NCBI GenBank assembly: GCA_030705695.1 | Contig: JAUZPX010000018.1 | Coordinates: forward strand, 1-21,782 | DNA from: Bacillota bacterium | GTDB lineage: Bacteria; Bacillota; Clostridia; Oscillospirales; Acutalibacteraceae | Length of the DNA: 21,782 nucleotides | Direction of reading: 5' to 3' | Shown here: positions 15,034 to 21,782 of the stretch, piece after piece | How positions within the stretch are numbered: position 1 is the stretch's first letter | Layout of the letters: the number at the start of each line of letters is the position of its first letter | Notes under the pieces: generated by a model | Databases searched by the model: none | The model's input: only the letters and a program-made list of their open reading frames with translations | Told to the model about the DNA's origin: nothing | Program-made: the position numbers and the translations under genes

Positions 15034-15744
15034 TTAAACATTTTTATTTATGATTCTATCATCTGTCTTGCGTGTTTCGAGGTTAATAAAACGAACAAAG
15101 AGTGAAACTTTGTTTTCATCATTCAGAGAATTCCAAAGCATATTTGAAAAATCATCAATGTTATTCCCAATTCCCACTTTTTTCGGCTCGCCGCAGAAGC
15201 TTGGCAACGGATTGCCGTCACATTCGTATGTGTGAATAAAGTGGCCTTCACCGCACTTAGGATTATAATAATTAAAGAAAAATCGCAAGCAGGAAGACGG
15301 ATCTCCTTCATTTGATTTCAATATTGATAATGCATAATTAAAATCATTACCCAAAAGTTTTACAAGACCAGATATTCTCGGCGTGAAGTTTGGCACATCA
15401 GGCTCAAATTGCTGTTTCTTAAGCGATTGCTCAAACGTAAGCTGATCATTCATTCCGTCGTATATAACGTCTGTCTGATCTCCGTTTGTAACAATTGTCT
15501 TGTTCCCAAGCACACGTACTGGGGCATAAATGATTAATGACGGATCAACAAGTTTGGATTCGTCAAAGGCTTTCGTACGAATACCGTCACCGTCCGTAAC
15601 AAAAATACGATTGCGGCTATTTACGCTTCTACCCATAATGAAATAGGCAATTACAGCATTTTTTCCGTCTTCACTTTTACCAATTACAATTCCTCTTCCG
15701 GGATATTCGTTTTCTTTCAGCAACTTTTCAATTGAAACTAACAT
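15034..15744 (-). CDS. purO: PurO-like IMP cyclohydrolase
   Basis: The 236-residue protein resembles the archaeal-type IMP cyclohydrolase family, which closes FAICAR to IMP. The N-terminal region has YPGRGIVIGKSEDGK and the strongly conserved AYFIMGRSVNSRNRIF. It continues with SLIIYAPVRVLGN and VTNGDQTDVIYDG, then a region with FTPRISGLV, and a C-terminal extension holding GEGHFIHTYECDGNPLPSF. This fold is unrelated to the cyclohydrolase domain of PurH, and it stands immediately before an AICAR formyltransferase that lacks that domain. Context and sequence therefore agree on the role. The ATG is preceded by TTAGGGAGGT. Activity is inferred from family and neighbourhood; the clostridial C-terminal extension relative to archaeal PurO is unexplained. 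Confidence 0.87.
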   Translation of the reverse strand: MLVSIEKLLKENEYPGRGIVIGKSEDGKNAVIAYFIMGRSVNSRNRIFVTDGDGIRTKAFDESKLVDPSLIIYAPVRVLGNKTIVTNGDQTDVIYDGMNDQLTFEQSLKKQQFEPDVPNFTPRISGLVKLLGNDFNYALSILKSNEGDPSSCLRFFFNYYNPKCGEGHFIHTYECDGNPLPSFCGEPKKVGIGNNIDDFSNMLWNSLNDENKVSLFVRFINLETRKTDDRIINKNV

Positions 15745-15812
15745 GTTAGTACCTCCCTAAACTTAAATAATCAACTTAAAAATTAATCCTAAATTTATGT
15801 TAACCCATTGGG

Positions 15813-16439
15813 TTATGCTTTAATTATTGTTATTCCGTTTTCTATCTTGATTTTATCGTTGCAAAATAAATCGACCGCTTTCGGCAAAATCACCCATTCC
15901 GCTTGCTCCATTACACGCTTTTGCAAAGCTTCTGGAGTATCTCCCTCATGCACGTCAACTGCCTTTTGAAGGATTATCGGTCCACCGTCGCATACTTCAT
16001 TAACAAAATGAACTGTAGCTCCTGTTACTTTCACACCACGAGATAAAGCTTTTTCATGAACGTTGAGTCCGTAAAAACCCTGTCCGCAAAATGACGGGAT
16101 CAATGACGGATGAACGTTTATTATCCGATTTTCAAAAGCTTTTGTGACATTTTCGCTTATAATTGTCATGAATCCGGCAAGAACAATTAAATCGGCACTT
16201 TTTGAATTAATTAATTGAATCAATGCCTCGTCGTACTGTGTAAGTGTTTCGTAATCCTTGCGCTTTATCACAGCCGTATTTATATTATTTTCTTTAGCTC
16301 GAGTCAATGCGTAGGCATTTTCGTTACTTGAAATTACGCATGAAATTCGGCCATTGGTAATTTTCCCATCATTTACAGCATCAATAATTGCCTGAAGATT
16401 TGTTCCGCCGCCCGAAACAAGAACGACAATATTTTTCAA
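15813..16439 (-). CDS. purN: phosphoribosylglycinamide formyltransferase (GART 1)
   Basis: PurN transfers formyl from 10-formyl-THF to GAR. The 208-residue protein starts NIVVLVSGGGTNLQAIID (phosphate loop), has VLAGFMTII, and carries the catalytic triad Asn108, His110 (INVHPSLIPSF) and Asp151 (HFVNEVCDGGPII). The usual ALLPSF-x-G-(x)-G is SLIPSFCGQGFYG here. The start is TTG at 16437-16439, with GGAGG 7 nt upstream. It is 15 nt after purM and 68 nt before purO. Length and residues are normal. Confidence 0.97.
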   Translation of the reverse strand: MKNIVVLVSGGGTNLQAIIDAVNDGKITNGRISCVISSNENAYALTRAKENNINTAVIKRKDYETLTQYDEALIQLINSKSADLIVLAGFMTIISENVTKAFENRIINVHPSLIPSFCGQGFYGLNVHEKALSRGVKVTGATVHFVNEVCDGGPIILQKAVDVHEGDTPEALQKRVMEQAEWVILPKAVDLFCNDKIKIENGITIIKA

Positions 16440-16454
16440 GAAAACACCTCCGAA

Positions 16455-17489
16455 TTAAACGATAACAACGCCGTCATCACCAAAGGAAACTTCTCCGATA
16501 ACAAAAGCATGCTCGCCCGCATCTTTTAAAACTTCCAAAGAATAGTTTGCCTGTTCCTTAGAAACAGCAAGAATCATACCGACACCCATATTATAAGTGT
16601 TGTACATGTCATGCTCCGAAATATTTCCTTCTTTTTGAATCAATTCAAAAATCGGCTGTTTCGGAATATTATTTTTATATATTTTTGCAGTTAAACCGTC
16701 TTTAAGCATTCTAGGAATATTTTCGTAAAAACCGCCGCCAGTAATATGAGAAATTGCTTTGATTTCAACTTTTTTCACAAGTTCCAAAACAGGTTTTACA
16801 TATATTCTTGTAGGCTGTAGCAAAGTTTCAAAAAGAGGCTTAGGAAGCTCTGGATATGTTTTGTTTTCTGCATTTCCGCTTATATCAAAGATTTTGCGAA
16901 CTAAGGAAAAACCGTTTGAATGTACTCCGCTTGAACGTAATCCTATAAGTACATCTCCTGATTTCAGCTTACTGCCGTCAATCATTTTCTCTTTATCAAC
17001 TATACCGACGCAAAAACCTGCAACATCGTATTCATCTTCAGGGTAAAAGCCCGGCATTTCAGCTGTTTCTCCGCCGATTAAAGCACATCCTGACTGAACA
17101 CAGCCCTCTGCAATACCTGAAACAATTTCCGCAACCTTCTTTGGAACATTTTTGCCCAAAGCAATATAATCAAGGAAAAACAACGGTTTTGCACCGCAGC
17201 AAATAACGTCGTTAACACACATAGCAACAGCATCAATTCCTATTGTATCATGCTTATCAAGCAAAAAAGCAAGTTTAAGCTTAGTACCGACACCGTCTGT
17301 ACCTGAAACAAAAATCGGTTCTTTCATATCGGTTAAATCAGGCTTAAAAAGCCCTCCGAATCCTCCGATTCCCGATACAACACCATCGGTTTTTGTGCGC
17401 ATAACATGTTGCTTCATAAGTTCTACGGCTTCATAGCCGGCAGTAACGTCTACGCCTGCCTCTTTATAGCTTTCGCTGAAACTTTTCAT
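16455..17489 (-). CDS. purM: phosphoribosylformylglycinamidine cyclo-ligase (AIR synthetase)
   Basis: PurM closes FGAM to AIR with ATP. The 344-residue protein shows the family's motifs in order: SYKEAGVDVTAGYEAVE, GGFGGLFKPD, FVSGTDGVGTKLKLA, the segment around AVAMCVNDVICCGAKPLFFLDYIA, GGETAEMPGFY, DVLIGLRSSGVHSNGFSLVR, HITGGGFYENIPRML, and NTYNMGVGM near the end. All nucleotide-binding and phosphate-loop segments are intact. The ATG has AAAGGGA upstream. It lies 22 nt after purF and 15 nt before purN. Confidence 0.97.
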   Translation of the reverse strand: MKSFSESYKEAGVDVTAGYEAVELMKQHVMRTKTDGVVSGIGGFGGLFKPDLTDMKEPIFVSGTDGVGTKLKLAFLLDKHDTIGIDAVAMCVNDVICCGAKPLFFLDYIALGKNVPKKVAEIVSGIAEGCVQSGCALIGGETAEMPGFYPEDEYDVAGFCVGIVDKEKMIDGSKLKSGDVLIGLRSSGVHSNGFSLVRKIFDISGNAENKTYPELPKPLFETLLQPTRIYVKPVLELVKKVEIKAISHITGGGFYENIPRMLKDGLTAKIYKNNIPKQPIFELIQKEGNISEHDMYNTYNMGVGMILAVSKEQANYSLEVLKDAGEHAFVIGEVSFGDDGVVIV

Positions 17490-17511
17490 ATATTGTATTC
17501 CCTTTCTGACA

Positions 17512-18969
17512 TTATCTCATGATTTTTCTTGAGAAACGGTCATCAATTTCATTTTCTGGAATCGGTGCAGGATATACTCCGCTGAAACATCCGTCACAGA
17601 ATCCGATATTAACGCCCGAAGCAATTTTTCGAGCATTTTCAAGGCTTAAATATCCAAGAGAATCTGCACCTATATAATTTTTAATTTCTTCAACGGTCAT
17701 TTTTGTAGCAATGAGTTCATCTTTTGAGCGAATATCAGTACCAAAATAACACGGATGTAAAAATGGTGGTGATGAAATTCGCATATGTACTTCTTTTGCC
17801 CCTGCTTCACGAAGCATTTTTACAATATGATAGCATGTCGAACCTCTTACAATTGAGTCATCAATTATTATAATACGCTTGTCTTTGACATTAGCCGCAA
17901 GAGCATTCAACTTTATTTTTAACAAACGGTCTTTGTTTTCTGCGTTTTGTCTGTTAAATGTACGTCCTACGTACTTATTTTTAATAAGAGCCACACCGTA
18001 CGGGATTCCCGATGCTTCCGCATAACCTTGAGCAGCATCAATACCAGAATCAGGTACACCGCATACGAGATCGGCTTCAACAGGATACTCTTCAGCGAGC
18101 ATTCTTCCTGCATTACGACGTGCCATATGAACGCTCATACCGTCAATCACGCTATCAGGACGAGCAATATATATATACTCAAACAAACATAATGAAGTCT
18201 TTTTGCCGCAATGGTCTCTGATACTGTTCAAACCGTTATCGTCAATAAAAACAATTTCACCCGGTTCAACATCACGAATAAATTCAGCACCGAGACTTTC
18301 AAACACACAGCTTTCGGAAGAAAGCATATAACTGTTTCCAAGCTTGCCGATGCATAAAGGACGGAATCCGTTTGGATCACGCATACCGATAAGCATATTC
18401 GGTGTACTTAAAACTATGGAATAAGCACCCTTTAGGCGATCCATAGTTTTTGAAACAGCCTCTTCAATAGTTGCATATTTTAAACGTTCAGTTGCAATAA
18501 CATATGCTATAAGCTCAGCGTTTGAGAAAGACTGAAAAATTGCTCCGCCAAGTTCAAGGTCGCTGCGTATCTCCATGAGATTTGTTATTGCACCGTTATG
18601 TGCAATAGCAAGCAATCCTTTGCTGTAACGCATAACAAGCGGCTGAGTTCCTGCACGATCCACTGTTCCTCGAGGGCTGTAACGAACATGTCCAACAGCA
18701 ATTTTACCCTCGGGTAAAGTAGAAAGCGTTTTGGGAGTCAGCACTTCAATTACAGAACCAAGATCTTTTACGCTTTTAAATTCTCCGTTTTTGTTTACGG
18801 TGATACCTGCGCTCTCTTGCCCTCTGTGCTGAAGTCCAAACAAAGCAGCATATGTTTCTGTAACAACGCTTATTGATTGATCTTCATCACTTTTGAAAAT
18901 ACCGAAAAGACCACATTCTTCATTTATTTTATCAAAACAATTCTGATCGAAAAATTCATGTTGAATCAC
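17512..18969 (-). CDS. purF: amidophosphoribosyltransferase (Fe-S, Bacillus type)
   Basis: PurF makes phosphoribosylamine from PRPP and glutamine, the first committed step. The 485-residue protein has an 18-residue propeptide before Cys19 (EECGLFGIF), the expected N-terminal nucleophile after self-cleavage. The glutaminase domain has GLQHRGQESAGI, VGHVRYSPRG and IAHNGAITN. The PRTase domain has CGVPDSGIDAAQGYAEASG and the PRPP loop IIIDDSIVRGST. Cysteines in the SSPPFLHPCYFGTD and FCDGCFSG segments, plus the one in TSLCLFEYIY, match the [4Fe-4S] ligands of the B. subtilis enzyme. The start is GTG (18967-18969) with AAGGTGG at 7 nt, overlapping the purE stop by 4 nt (GTGA), so translational coupling is likely. 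Confidence 0.97.
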   Translation of the reverse strand: MIQHEFFDQNCFDKINEECGLFGIFKSDEDQSISVVTETYAALFGLQHRGQESAGITVNKNGEFKSVKDLGSVIEVLTPKTLSTLPEGKIAVGHVRYSPRGTVDRAGTQPLVMRYSKGLLAIAHNGAITNLMEIRSDLELGGAIFQSFSNAELIAYVIATERLKYATIEEAVSKTMDRLKGAYSIVLSTPNMLIGMRDPNGFRPLCIGKLGNSYMLSSESCVFESLGAEFIRDVEPGEIVFIDDNGLNSIRDHCGKKTSLCLFEYIYIARPDSVIDGMSVHMARRNAGRMLAEEYPVEADLVCGVPDSGIDAAQGYAEASGIPYGVALIKNKYVGRTFNRQNAENKDRLLKIKLNALAANVKDKRIIIIDDSIVRGSTCYHIVKMLREAGAKEVHMRISSPPFLHPCYFGTDIRSKDELIATKMTVEEIKNYIGADSLGYLSLENARKIASGVNIGFCDGCFSGVYPAPIPENEIDDRFSRKIMR

Positions 18970-19469
18970 AGCTCTGCCACCTTATTTTGAAGTTTTTTGT
19001 CTTTTTCAATAACTTCGTTTGCCATGTCTGTTTTCATTTTTATAAGTTGATTTGAAAGGTTTTCGTCGGAAAGTGCCAACATCTGTACAGCAAGAAGCGC
19101 TGCATTTGCGGCGCCGTTAACGGCAACTGTAGCAACAGGAATTCCTTTTGGCATTTGTACTGTTGCAAGAAGCGCATCCATACCATCAAAAGTTGTTGAT
19201 TTTACAGGTATTCCGATTACAGGGAGCGTAGTATGTGCTGCCAAAACGCCTGCCAAATGTGCTGCCATACCTGCTGCCGCAATAATAACTCCAAAACCGT
19301 TTTCTTTTGCTTTGCTCGAAAATTCCGCTGCTTGCACAGGAGTCCGATGAGCACTCATAACGTGCATTTCAAATGGGATGGAAAAATCCTTTAAGGTTTT
19401 GGCGGCGGCGGAAACAACATCGAAATCACTGTCGCTGCCCATAATAATTGCTACTTTTTTCCAAGACAT
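18966..19469 (-). CDS. purE: N5-carboxyaminoimidazole ribonucleotide mutase (PurE class I)
   Basis: PurE moves the carboxyl group to give CAIR. The 167-residue protein begins MSWKKVAIIMGSDSDFDVV, has EMHVMSAHRTPVQAAEFSS, IIAAAGMAAHLAGVLAAHT, PVIGIPVKSTTFDGMDALLATVQMPKGIPVATVAVNGAANAALLA in successive segments, all class I hallmarks, and a charged C-terminal tail. The frame is open to 19625, but the ATG at 19467-19469 is chosen because AAAGGA lies 9 nt upstream and homologues start there; the longer frame would run through a terminator. No purK is present nearby. It is the first gene of the pur operon, and an upstream leader ORF with terminator may control it. Confidence 0.96.
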   Translation of the reverse strand: MSWKKVAIIMGSDSDFDVVSAAAKTLKDFSIPFEMHVMSAHRTPVQAAEFSSKAKENGFGVIIAAAGMAAHLAGVLAAHTTLPVIGIPVKSTTFDGMDALLATVQMPKGIPVATVAVNGAANAALLAVQMLALSDENLSNQLIKMKTDMANEVIEKDKKLQNKVAEL

Positions 19470-19517
19470 CAAATCAAGTCCTTTCAAATTCCTTAAAAAT
19501 CTACATTCGTATACAAC

Positions 19518-19523
19518 ATTATA
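19518..19523 (-). promoter_or_regulatory. possible purE -10 element
   Basis: A perfect TATAAT stands about 48 nt before the purE ATG, downstream of the leader terminator. At 16-18 nt spacing the -35 candidates (TGTATT, GTATTT, ATGTAT) are poor and there is no TG extension. It is either a weak or activated purE promoter or chance in an AT-rich spacer. Confidence 0.3.
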
Positions 19524-19547
19524 TAGTGCTAAACAAGATAAATACAT

Positions 19548-19577
19548 AAAAAAGGCCGCGGCAAATTTGCCGCAGCC
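19548..19577 (-). terminator. intrinsic terminator / putative attenuator upstream of purE
   Basis: A nearly perfect stem (GGCTGCGGCAAATTTGCCGCGGCC on the minus strand, one G-T pair) is followed by six T. The 5' arm begins at the last base of the TAG stop of the 32-codon ORF, and the purE ATG is about 80 nt further on. A shorter alternative pairing (GCAGC with GCTGC, loop containing the TAG) would sequester the 5' arm. The terminator is clear from sequence; the attenuator role is inference. Confidence 0.85.
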
Positions 19578-19675
19578 TAGAATGCTGCTATAATTATCAT
19601 CGAGATCTGGTAAGAAAATGCGCATGCACTTACGGTAGATATCTGATTAACCGAAGCTTTGCATAGCGAATTCAT
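19577..19675 (-). CDS. 32-codon ORF upstream of purE, possible leader peptide
   Basis: This ORF is too short for usual gene finders. It reads MNSLCKASVNQISTVSACAF followed by SYQISMIIIAAF. It has GGGAGGA 6 nt before the ATG, a TTGAAA-17-TAAAAT promoter starting about 35 nt upstream, and a TAG whose last base opens a strong intrinsic terminator. Two Cys (5 and 18) and a hydrophobic C-terminal end are visible; I recognise no family. The mRNA can also fold: ATGCA/TGCAT with CTT/AAG and CGGT/ACCG forms one bulged hairpin within the ORF. It could be a pur-operon leader peptide, a stand-alone small protein, or a small RNA whose ORF is incidental. The promoter, SD and terminator are seen; the function is not known. 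Confidence 0.5.
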   Translation of the reverse strand: MNSLCKASVNQISTVSACAFSYQISMIIIAAF

Positions 19676-19706
19676 GCCAAATCCTCCCGTAACAAGATTT
19701 TTCTAT

Positions 19707-19735
19707 ATTTTACTCTATTTCGGGATAAATTTCAA
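19707..19735 (-). promoter_or_regulatory. promoter of the purE leader unit
   Basis: TTGAAA (19730-19735) and TAAAAT (19707-19712) on the minus strand have a 17-nt spacer. This is the best sigma-A match upstream of the pur operon. The predicted transcript would reach the terminator after about 150 nt. Confidence 0.7.
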
Positions 19736-19820
19736 TCTTTTACAGAGTAGATTTTATATTTTGTATTATAAGATGACTTAGCCCACAAAATATTGAACTC
19801 TTTTTGTCAATTATGGCGAA
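19736..19820. other. AT-rich intergenic spacer after the slipin gene
   Basis: The region 19470-19820 between purE and the slipin gene is about 350 nt. Everything recognisable in it (leader unit, terminator, possible -10) is annotated separately. In this remaining part I see no terminator for the nfeD-slipin unit, so read-through into the leader unit is possible. An isolated TTGACA near 19802-19807 (minus strand) has no matching -10. Confidence 0.4.
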
Positions 19821-20738
19821 TTACTGTTCTGCATCAGGCAATTTAGTATTCCAAATTTCCTGAATAGATGTGGTAAGACTTGCAAGTGAAGAAATTTCGG
19901 TAGGAACAATAATCTTTGTCGCCTTACCGTCTGCAACTTTTTGTAATGCTTCAAGACCCTTCAGTGCAATAACCTTATTAGACGGATTTGATTCCGTTAA
20001 AAGTTTCAAAGCATCTGCATAAGCCTTTTGAACAGATAAAATTGCTTGTGCTTCACCTTCGGCTTCCAAAATCTTTGTTTCTCTGATAGCGTCAGCCTGT
20101 AAAATTGCCGATTCCTTTTTGCCTTCTGCAACTAGGATTGCAGCACTTTTTTCGCCCTCAGCCTGAAGAATCTGAGCACGTCTTTCACGCTCGGCTTTCA
20201 TCTGCTTCTCCATGGCTTCCTGAATTTCACGAGGCGGTAAAATATTTTTGAGCTCAACACGGTTGACTTTAATTCCCCATGCGTCTGTAGCTTCATCAAG
20301 AATAACACGTATTTTCGTATTGATAACGTCACGGCTTGTAAGAGTATGATCAAGTTCCAGTTCGCCGATAATATTACGCAGTGTTGTAGCCGTTAAATTC
20401 TCAATGGCTGAAATAGGACGTTCTACACCGTATGCATAAAGCTTCGGGTCGGTAACCTGAAAATACACAACGGTGTCAATCTGCATTGTAACGTTATCTT
20501 TTGTAATTACGGGCTGAGGCGGAAAATCAACCACCTGCTCTTTTAAACCGACTTGCTTTGAAACTTTATCAATAAACGGTATCTTAATATGAAACCCTGT
20601 AGACCAAGTGGTGTGATAAGCGCCAAGTCTTTCAATAACATACGCATTCGCTTGAGGAACCACTTTAAAGTTTGCAGCAATTAATGCCACAATAAAAATC
20701 GCAATTCCAATAAGGACATAATAACCTATGTACTCCAT
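19821..20738 (-). CDS. SPFH/Band 7 slipin-family membrane protein (QmcA-like)
   Basis: The 305-residue protein has one N-terminal membrane helix (about 4-23) and then the SPFH core: VPQANAYVIERLGAYHTTWSTG, IPFIDKV, DFPPQPVITKDNV, the region ending in VTDPKLYAYGVE, and TTLRNIIGELELDHTLTSRD. An Ala/Glu-rich coiled coil follows (about 185-245, with repeated AEGE/AEGK units), then a C-terminal tail. Slipins oligomerise into membrane cage- or scaffold-like assemblies tied to lipid microdomains and protease control. It is encoded 27 nt after a NfeD-family gene, the classical slipin/NfeD partnership, and both are likely to act together. GGAGGAG lies just before the ATG. The specific substrate or process is not visible. 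Confidence 0.92.
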   Translation of the reverse strand: MEYIGYYVLIGIAIFIVALIAANFKVVPQANAYVIERLGAYHTTWSTGFHIKIPFIDKVSKQVGLKEQVVDFPPQPVITKDNVTMQIDTVVYFQVTDPKLYAYGVERPISAIENLTATTLRNIIGELELDHTLTSRDVINTKIRVILDEATDAWGIKVNRVELKNILPPREIQEAMEKQMKAERERRAQILQAEGEKSAAILVAEGKKESAILQADAIRETKILEAEGEAQAILSVQKAYADALKLLTESNPSNKVIALKGLEALQKVADGKATKIIVPTEISSLASLTTSIQEIWNTKLPDAEQ

Positions 20739-20765
20739 AAATTCTCCTCCTAAAATATAATTTAC

Positions 20766-21209
20766 TTACTTTGCTTCCGCAGACACAATTAATTTAACAC
20801 CCTCAATGTCTTGTACTTTCACGCTGGTTCCTGTTGGAATCACCGAACCATCGGCACTTCTGCCTGTCCAGATGCTTCCCTTTACAGTTACAAGACCTTG
20901 CCCAAGATCATTGTTGATTTCCGTTTTTACTATTCCAATTTCCCCTATGTAACGATCGGAATTTGTTCGTGTCATCTTTTCGTGCATAAGCCTTTTGCAG
21001 GCTGGACGTGTGGCGATAAGAGATACTACGGATATCACCGTAAAAGCTCCCACCTGCACATATAAATTGTCGTTAAACCATATGCAGGATAACGCTGCCA
21101 TCAATGAACCGAATACAAACCAGATACAAATAAACTGAAACGAAAACGCTTCGCATATTGCGAAAAAAACCGCAAGACCAATCCAAATCAAAGGCATGTA
21201 TGCTTCCAT
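20766..21209 (-). CDS. NfeD family membrane protein (short form)
   Basis: The 147-residue protein has three hydrophobic segments (about 6-22, 24-43, 50-70) and then a soluble C-terminal OB-fold of the NfeD type: YIGEIGIVKTEI, GQGLVTVKGSIWTGRS, IPTGTSVKVQDIEGVKLIV. It lacks the ClpP-like protease domain of long NfeD proteins. NfeD proteins pair with SPFH proteins, and the slipin follows 27 nt downstream. The ATG at 21207-21209 is chosen because GAGGTGAGG lies immediately upstream; 12 further in-frame codons upstream overlap the promoter. It is first in a two-gene unit with a near-consensus promoter. Confidence 0.9.
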   Translation of the reverse strand: MEAYMPLIWIGLAVFFAICEAFSFQFICIWFVFGSLMAALSCIWFNDNLYVQVGAFTVISVVSLIATRPACKRLMHEKMTRTNSDRYIGEIGIVKTEINNDLGQGLVTVKGSIWTGRSADGSVIPTGTSVKVQDIEGVKLIVSAEAK

Positions 21210-21233
21210 ATTCCTCACCTCTTTGTTAACATC

Positions 21234-21261
21234 ATTATAGTTCAAATAATATAAAAGTCAA
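21234..21261 (-). promoter_or_regulatory. nfeD-slipin promoter
   Basis: TTGACT (21256-21261) and a perfect TATAAT (21234-21239) on the minus strand have a 16-nt spacer, about 25 nt before the nfeD ATG. Strong sigma-A-type site. Confidence 0.75.
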
Positions 21262-21295
21262 TCATAAAAAGTAACTATCATTTTGTCATAAATTA

Positions 21296-21304
21296 TGTTA
21301 TAAT
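21296..21304 (+). promoter_or_regulatory. extended -10 promoter of the DUF4364 gene
   Basis: TGTTATAAT is an extended -10 (TG-n-TATAAT) about 40 nt before the plus-strand ATG. The -35 position at 17 nt (CTATCA) is weak, as expected for such promoters. It is divergent from the nfeD promoter, with only about 35 nt between the two. Confidence 0.55.
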
Positions 21305-21343
21305 AATTTGCAAATAATACAAAAAGACAGGAGGATATATTCT

Positions 21344-21782
21344 ATGCCATATGATGCATTTGACGCTGGCATTGAGCCCGGCGGACTGAGAAATAAAGAA
21401 GAAATCCGAATTCTTATTTGTTATATGCTTTACAGCGTAAAAGAGCCTGTGGAAAAAGATATTGTTATTAATGCATTGCAGGAAAACGGTATTGCAAACT
21501 ATTTTGAAACGCTTGAATCATTTAATGACCTTGCTCAAAACGGAAACATTACAGTAAGCGAAGGCGACAAAACAAAGTACATTGTTTCAAAAAGTGGCGA
21601 GATGATTGCATTGCAGCTTGAGAGCAGTCTACCCATTACCGTAAAAAACAAAGCAATGTTTTCTGCAATGACTATTTTAAATAAAATAAAAATTGAAAAA
21701 GAAAACACCGTTAAAATAAAAAAAATCGAAAGCGGATATACTGTCAGTGGCAGCATATCCGGAGGTAATCTTGATTTATTTG
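21344..21782 (+). CDS. DUF4364 family protein, 3' end cut by the window
   Basis: An open frame of 146 codons runs off the window edge. It begins MPYDAFDAGIEPGGLRNKEE, then IRILICYMLYSVKEPVEKDI, NALQENGIANYFETLESF, LAQNGNITV, and a later LESSLPITVKNKAMFSA. This is the pattern of DUF4364, a clostridial family of about 170-180 residues with a winged-helix-like N-terminal half; the biochemical role is not established. ACAGGAGG lies 9-10 nt before the ATG. The remaining few dozen residues should be just outside the window. It is transcribed away from nfeD. Confidence 0.82.
   Translation, partial: MPYDAFDAGIEPGGLRNKEEIRILICYMLYSVKEPVEKDIVINALQENGIANYFETLESFNDLAQNGNITVSEGDKTKYIVSKSGEMIALQLESSLPITVKNKAMFSAMTILNKIKIEKENTVKIKKIESGYTVSGSISGGNLDLF

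Noticed and set aside
15801..15813. AACCCATTGGGTT palindrome at the end of purN
   Set aside because: The stem is only about 5 bp with no T-tract, and it lies inside a continuing operon. Probably chance.
19470..19625. A longer purE frame starting at 19625
   Set aside because: It would run through the strong terminator at 19548-19577, and the added residues do not resemble PurE. The ATG at 19469 has a good SD.
19470..19735. A purine, PRPP, ZTP or THF riboswitch in front of purE
   Set aside because: I looked for the known conserved cores and saw none. Short matches such as TCTACCG are not enough.
1..21782. tRNA or rRNA genes, CRISPR arrays, IS elements, attachment sites
   Set aside because: I saw no cloverleaf, regular spacer-repeat pattern, transposase or terminal repeats. 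All large frames are accounted for by chromosomal genes.

Overview
The window is a low-GC chromosomal segment of an endospore-forming Gram-positive bacterium, most likely a clostridium (Oscillospirales/Ruminococcaceae-like). The grounds are the pyrH-frr-uppS-cdsA-dxr-rseP-ispG-polC order (ispG where Bacillus has proS), the spoIIGA-sigE pair, YlmC/YmxH, DUF3789 and DUF4364 proteins, strong Shine-Dalgarno (SD) sites with several TTG/GTG starts, and a PurO-like IMP cyclohydrolase next to a stand-alone AICAR formyltransferase. The assignment is inference; no rRNA, tRNA or mobile element is present to confirm it.

Layout. (1) 1-7220, minus strand: an eight-gene operon pyrH-frr-uppS-cdsA-dxr-rseP-ispG-polC. 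It covers UMP kinase, ribosome recycling, undecaprenyl-PP synthesis, CDP-diacylglycerol synthesis, two MEP-pathway enzymes, a site-2 protease and the replicative polymerase. It has a consensus promoter at 7258-7286. The polC frame contains an in-frame TAA at 87-89, although PolC-like coding continues beyond it to the window edge. (2) 7332-9220, minus strand: rpsB-tsf with its own promoter, a structured leader of about 100 nt and a strong terminator. (3) 9236-10746: ylmC/ymxH (minus), divergent degV (plus), then a 30-residue DUF3789 microprotein gene (minus) with its own terminator. (4) 10851-12458, plus strand: spoIIGA and sigE, the protease and precursor of the mother-cell sigma factor. They end at a bidirectional terminator shared with purD. 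(5) 12511-19469, minus strand: purine operon purE-purF-purM-purN-purO-purH(AICARFT only)-purD. (6) 19548-19735: a compact unit directly upstream of purE, with a consensus promoter, a 32-codon ORF with a good SD, and an intrinsic terminator whose stem begins inside the stop codon. (7) 19821-21261: an NfeD-slipin membrane pair. (8) 21344 to the end: a divergent DUF4364 gene cut by the window edge.

How they work together. The first block links translation, lipid/isoprenoid carriers and replication housekeeping. The pur block supplies most of the IMP pathway: PurF, PurD, PurN, PurM, PurE, then formylation and ring closure by two separate proteins instead of bifunctional PurH. PurL/Q/S, PurC and PurB are not in the window.

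Points most worth a second look are the nonsense codon in polC, the leader ORF/terminator in front of purE, the split PurH arrangement, the DUF3789 microprotein, and two genes (cdsA, spoIIGA) whose best SD sites point at ATC/ATT codons. I found no CRISPR array, transposon, phage module or clearly new multi-gene system.
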